A program made the position numbers and the translations under genes. From contig DATJQF010000196.1 of NCBI GenBank assembly GCA_035505995.1, positions 1 through 9,693 of the forward strand: a DNA stretch of 9,693 nt, read 5' to 3'. This DNA is from DATJQF01 sp035505995 (GTDB taxonomy: Bacteria; Bacteroidota; Bacteroidia; Bacteroidales; FEN-979). The notes under the pieces are model-generated. The model ran no database searches and had not been told where the DNA came from. It worked only from the letters and a program-made list of their open reading frames with translations. Position 1 is the stretch's first letter. The number at the start of each line of letters is the position of its first letter. Of the stretch, positions 7,287 to 9,693 are shown in pieces.

Positions 7287-7297
7287 ATTTTGGTTAA

Positions 7298-9040
7298 TTA
7301 ATCATTTTCAAGTGTACTTGTATCGCCGATCTCCTCTCCCCACTCCTTCGCGTGCAGGATCCTCCGCATGATCTTCCCGCTGCGGGTCTTCGGGAGGGAT
7401 TCAATGAACTCGATTTCCTGCGGCATGGCCAGCGGGCTGAGCTTTTTCCTGACAAAGTTCATGATATCCAGGTCGAGGTCCTTGCTGGCGACGAATCCAG
7501 GCTTCAGGGTCACAAAGGCCTTCACTACTTCCATGTTCACGAAATCGGGCTTGCTGACTACGGCGGATTCCGCTACGGCCGGGTGTTCCAGCAAGGCCGA
7601 TTCCACTTCGAACGGGCTGACCAGGTGTCCGCCCGTGTTGATCACATCGTCGTCGCGGCCGACGAACCAGAAATATCCTTCACTGTCGATGCTGGAGCGG
7701 TCTCCGGGAAGATACCAGCCGTTCTTGAATTTATTCTTATAGGTAGCCTCGTTGTTCCAGTAGGTCCGCATCATCGACGGCCAGGGCGGCCGGATGGCGA
7801 TCAGTCCTATTTTACCGGGTTCCCCGAAGGGCTCGTATTTTTCTGCATCGATCACCGTTGCATTAATGCCGGGGAAAGGTTTCCCCATCGAGCCTGGTTT
7901 GATCTTCATCCCGGGATAATTGCTGATCATGATGCTTCCGGTTTCGGTCTGCCAGTAAGTATCCAGGAAAGGCTTCCCGAAAACTTTCTCCGACCAGATG
8001 ACCGCTTCCGAATTCAGGGGTTCTCCCACTGAAGCGAGGTGACGCAGGCAGGAGAGATCGTATTTCTTTACGACTTCATCGCCGGCTTTCATCAGGGAAC
8101 GGATGGCGGTGGGAGCCGAATACCACATCGAGATACGGTGTTTCTCGATGAACCTGTACCAGTTGTCGGCCGAGAAGCCCGCATCCAGCACACACTGGGT
8201 CACCCCGTTGCTGAAGGCGCCGATGATTCCGTACGAGGTGCCCGTGACCCAGCCCGGATCGGCGGTGCACCAGTAAATATCGTCATCCTGCAGGTCCAGC
8301 ACCCACTTGGAGGTCAGGTACTGGGAGATGAGGGAATAATGGACGTGCTTCACCCCTTTCGGCTGCCCGGTGGTGCCGGAGGTATAATGCAGGACCGACG
8401 GCGATTCTGCGTAGGTGGGATGGAGTTCCAGGCTTTCCACTTTCGGGGCATGATCCATGTCAAAGGCCACTTCCCGTTGCTGCAAAGGCTTGCCGGGATC
8501 CTGGTCCACCACGATGATAAACTCGAGGAACGGCATTTTATCCAGGATCTTTCTCACTTTGGGAACATGCTTCTTCTGGGTGATGATGGCGCGGGTTTGT
8601 GCATTCTCCAGCCGGATGAACAGCGATTCATCACCGAATGCGGAGAACAAAGGTTGGGCGATCGCCCCGATCTTCAGGATCCCCAGGAACCCCAGGTAGA
8701 GTTCCGGGATCTTGTCCATGAACAGACAAACACGGTCTTCGGGCTGGATCCCCAGGTCGCGGAGAAATTGTCCGACGGTATTGGTCACCAGCCGGATATC
8801 ATTATACGTGTATTTCTTTTCGATCCCGGTGGCTCCTTCCCAGATCAGCCCCATTTTATTTGCTTTCCCGATCTGGCAGATCCGGTCGGAACACATCCAT
8901 CCGATATTGATGCGGTCCCCCGGTTTGTATCCCAGTTCATCCTCAGCAATTTTCCAGCTGAAATTTTTTGCTCTTTCTTCGTAAGATCCGATGTGCGACA
9001 TATTTCTAGTTTGTTTTAGTATTCTATCCTCTGTTTTCAT
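7298..9040 (-). CDS. AcsA-like AMP-forming acyl-CoA (or acyl-ACP) synthetase
   Basis: A 580-residue ANL-superfamily adenylating enzyme, close in length to Bacillus AcsA (~570). It shows the P-loop-like A3 motif YTSGTTGQPKG (219-229), the acetyl-CoA-synthetase block YWCTADPGWVTGTSYG (256-271), DTYWQTETG with W363 (360-368), the ribose-binding D447 in LPGD, the hinge GRDDD (461-465) and the adenylation lysine K556 in PKTRSGKIMRR. W363 aligns with the tryptophan that limits acetyl-CoA synthetase to small acids, so acetate or propionate is the likeliest substrate. The A8 loop reads INTGGHLVSPFEVE where the classical enzyme has SGHR, so an arginine is replaced by L473. The start overlaps the acpS stop by 4 bp (ATGA), implying coupled translation, and GGAGG lies 7 bases upstream within the acpS tail. 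The downstream ACP makes acyl-ACP ligation a reasonable alternative to CoA. Confidence 0.85.
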   Translation of the reverse strand: MKTEDRILKQTRNMSHIGSYEERAKNFSWKIAEDELGYKPGDRINIGWMCSDRICQIGKANKMGLIWEGATGIEKKYTYNDIRLVTNTVGQFLRDLGIQPEDRVCLFMDKIPELYLGFLGILKIGAIAQPLFSAFGDESLFIRLENAQTRAIITQKKHVPKVRKILDKMPFLEFIIVVDQDPGKPLQQREVAFDMDHAPKVESLELHPTYAESPSVLHYTSGTTGQPKGVKHVHYSLISQYLTSKWVLDLQDDDIYWCTADPGWVTGTSYGIIGAFSNGVTQCVLDAGFSADNWYRFIEKHRISMWYSAPTAIRSLMKAGDEVVKKYDLSCLRHLASVGEPLNSEAVIWSEKVFGKPFLDTYWQTETGSIMISNYPGMKIKPGSMGKPFPGINATVIDAEKYEPFGEPGKIGLIAIRPPWPSMMRTYWNNEATYKNKFKNGWYLPGDRSSIDSEGYFWFVGRDDDVINTGGHLVSPFEVESALLEHPAVAESAVVSKPDFVNMEVVKAFVTLKPGFVASKDLDLDIMNFVRKKLSPLAMPQEIEFIESLPKTRSGKIMRRILHAKEWGEEIGDTSTLEND

Positions 9041-9435
9041 CCTCCCCCCTCCACCACCACGACAGCAGTAGCCATCTCCTTAACATGCGATAAAGATACA
9101 TGAATTTTTGTAATCCCTTCTTTCCGGACCAGCTCTTCTGCTTTGCCGGAAAGGCGGATCAGCGGCTTCCCGAATTCATCATGGTACACATCAATATCGG
9201 CAAACCGGATCCCGAATCTCCATCCGGTTCCGATGGCTTTCATAAAAGCTTCCTTGGCAGAGAACCGGGCAGCGTAGTGCTGGTGCTTGTTCTTCATGCC
9301 CTCGCAATAAGCGATCTCGCCCGGGGTGAAGATCTTTTCCCGGAACCCGATATCCTTTTCCATCACCGCTTTGATCCGCGGTACTTCGATAAGGTCCGTT
9401 CCGATCCCGTATATCATGTAATATTTCTTAACCAT
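9037..9435 (-). CDS. acpS: Holo-[acyl-carrier-protein] synthase
   Basis: A 132-residue AcpS-type phosphopantetheinyl transferase, which moves 4'-phosphopantetheine from CoA onto the serine of ACP (E. coli AcpS has 126 residues). Visible motifs are GIGTDLIEV with the metal-binding D14, FTPGEIAYC (36-44), RFSAKEAFMKAIGTG with E62 and K66 (57-71), FGKPLIRL (88-95) and VSLSH (113-117). Two starts are possible. Met1 (9435) has a GGGGAGGGGGCG leader; Met7 (9417) begins MIYGIGTD, like most family members, but has a weaker leader. The stop overlaps the ligase start by 4 bp. It lies 42 bp after the truncated Kbl-type gene. Its placement beside a stand-alone ACP suggests it activates that carrier, although it may also be the general AcpS of the cell. 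Confidence 0.92.
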   Translation of the reverse strand: MVKKYYMIYGIGTDLIEVPRIKAVMEKDIGFREKIFTPGEIAYCEGMKNKHQHYAARFSAKEAFMKAIGTGWRFGIRFADIDVYHDEFGKPLIRLSGKAEELVRKEGITKIHVSLSHVKEMATAVVVVEGGG

Positions 9436-9477
9436 CGCCCCCTCCCCGAATGGCGTGGGGTCTGGGGGAGGGGCGGG
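9436..9477 (-). promoter_or_regulatory. GC-rich hairpin between the second Kbl-type gene and acpS, covering the acpS ribosome-binding site
   Basis: Plus-strand CGCCCCCTCCCC (9436-9447) and GGGGAGGGGCG (9465-9475) are complementary apart from one extra C. In the minus-strand mRNA the 5' arm starts right after the kbl-like stop and the 3' arm, GGGGAGGGGGCG, runs up to the acpS ATG, so the purine-rich Shine-Dalgarno lies in the stem. No U-tract follows, so it is not a canonical terminator. It could lower acpS translation, force use of the inner start, or shield the mRNA end. Confidence 0.65.
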
Positions 9478-9693
9478 TTACACCGCTCCCAGCTTCTTCC
9501 CTACCTTCCTGAATTTTTTCAATGCAAAATCAATCTGCTCCCGGCTGTGAGCCGCACTGATCTGCACCCGGATCCTCGATTTCCCGCGGGGGACCACGGG
9601 GTAATAAAACCCGATGACATAAATCCCTTCCTCCAGCAACTCATTCGCAAACTCCTGCGAGATGCGGGCATCATCCGGCAGATGTCCGAACAG
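9478..9693 (-). CDS. Second Kbl-type alpha-oxoamine synthase, C-terminal 71 residues only (truncated by window edge)
   Basis: Translation of the minus strand from the right edge gives 71 residues ending at TAA (plus-strand TTA at 9478-9480). The segment includes EEGIYVIGFYYPVVPRGKSR, then IRVQISAAHSREQIDFAL and the ending FRKVGKKLGAV. This is the C-terminal domain of a Kbl-type enzyme, with the arginine of the RIR motif that binds the substrate carboxylate. Hand alignment with the other Kbl-type enzyme of the window gives 33 identities in 58 aligned positions, so it is a diverged paralogue and not a recent copy. Its length ends where E. coli Kbl ends, without the tail seen in the other copy. 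It is the most upstream gene of the cluster visible; its start, promoter and PLP lysine lie outside. Confidence 0.88.
   Translation of the reverse strand: MFGHLPDDARISQEFANELLEEGIYVIGFYYPVVPRGKSRIRVQISAAHSREQIDFALKKFRKVGKKLGAV

Noticed and set aside
8039..9019. A 326-codon plus-strand open frame opposite the ligase gene, with others at 7352-8032 and 6323-6949
   Set aside because: All are antisense to clear enzymes with intact motifs, have His/Gln/Gly-rich translations without recognisable domains, and lack start context.

Overview
The window suggests a chromosomal segment of a Bacteroidota bacterium, probably an anaerobic Bacteroidales-like lineage; that placement is inferred. The supports are: an FN3/beta-propeller protein, a periplasmic LolA-like protein and a large Asp-box (BNR/VPS10-like) protein of Bacteroidota style; a Bacteroidota-type -7 promoter motif (TAnnTTTG); and plus-strand genes with A-rich leaders and no Shine-Dalgarno. 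No rRNA, tRNA, CRISPR array, transposase or phage gene is visible. No stretch over 300 bases lacks a gene.

Left half, plus strand (1-5089): the 3' part of a gene for an FN3 plus beta-propeller protein, which runs off the left edge. A 173-bp spacer follows, with a GC-rich palindromic stretch and a candidate promoter. Then comes a probable two-gene operon of exported proteins: a 245-aa LolA-fold protein and, 15 bp later, a 1028-aa Asp-box propeller protein with an Ig-like C-terminal domain.

Right half, minus strand (9693 back to 5123): a tightly packed cluster. In transcription order it holds a Kbl-type alpha-oxoamine synthase (only its C-terminus is in the window), holo-ACP synthase (acpS), an AcsA-like acyl-CoA synthetase, a stand-alone acyl carrier protein, a second complete Kbl-type enzyme, and an acetate/succinate transporter (satP). 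The two halves converge across a 33-bp gap.

The right-hand cluster is the most interesting part. It has a carrier protein, the enzyme that activates carriers, a ligase that could load an acyl group, two PLP enzymes that could condense an acyl thioester with an amino acid (or run in reverse), and a short-chain acid transporter. The layout recalls ACP-dependent sphingoid-base and sulfonolipid loci, where an alpha-oxoamine synthase sits beside a dedicated ACP and an acyl-ACP synthetase. However, the enzymes carry short-chain signatures: Kbl-type motifs, an acetyl-CoA-synthetase-type pocket Trp, and SatP. A carrier-bound acetyl (or other small acyl) route with a Kbl-like enzyme is therefore a testable hypothesis. 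Two regulatory oddities lie inside the cluster: a GC-rich hairpin that covers the acpS ribosome-binding site, and an inverted array of degenerate 8-nt repeats between kbl and satP.
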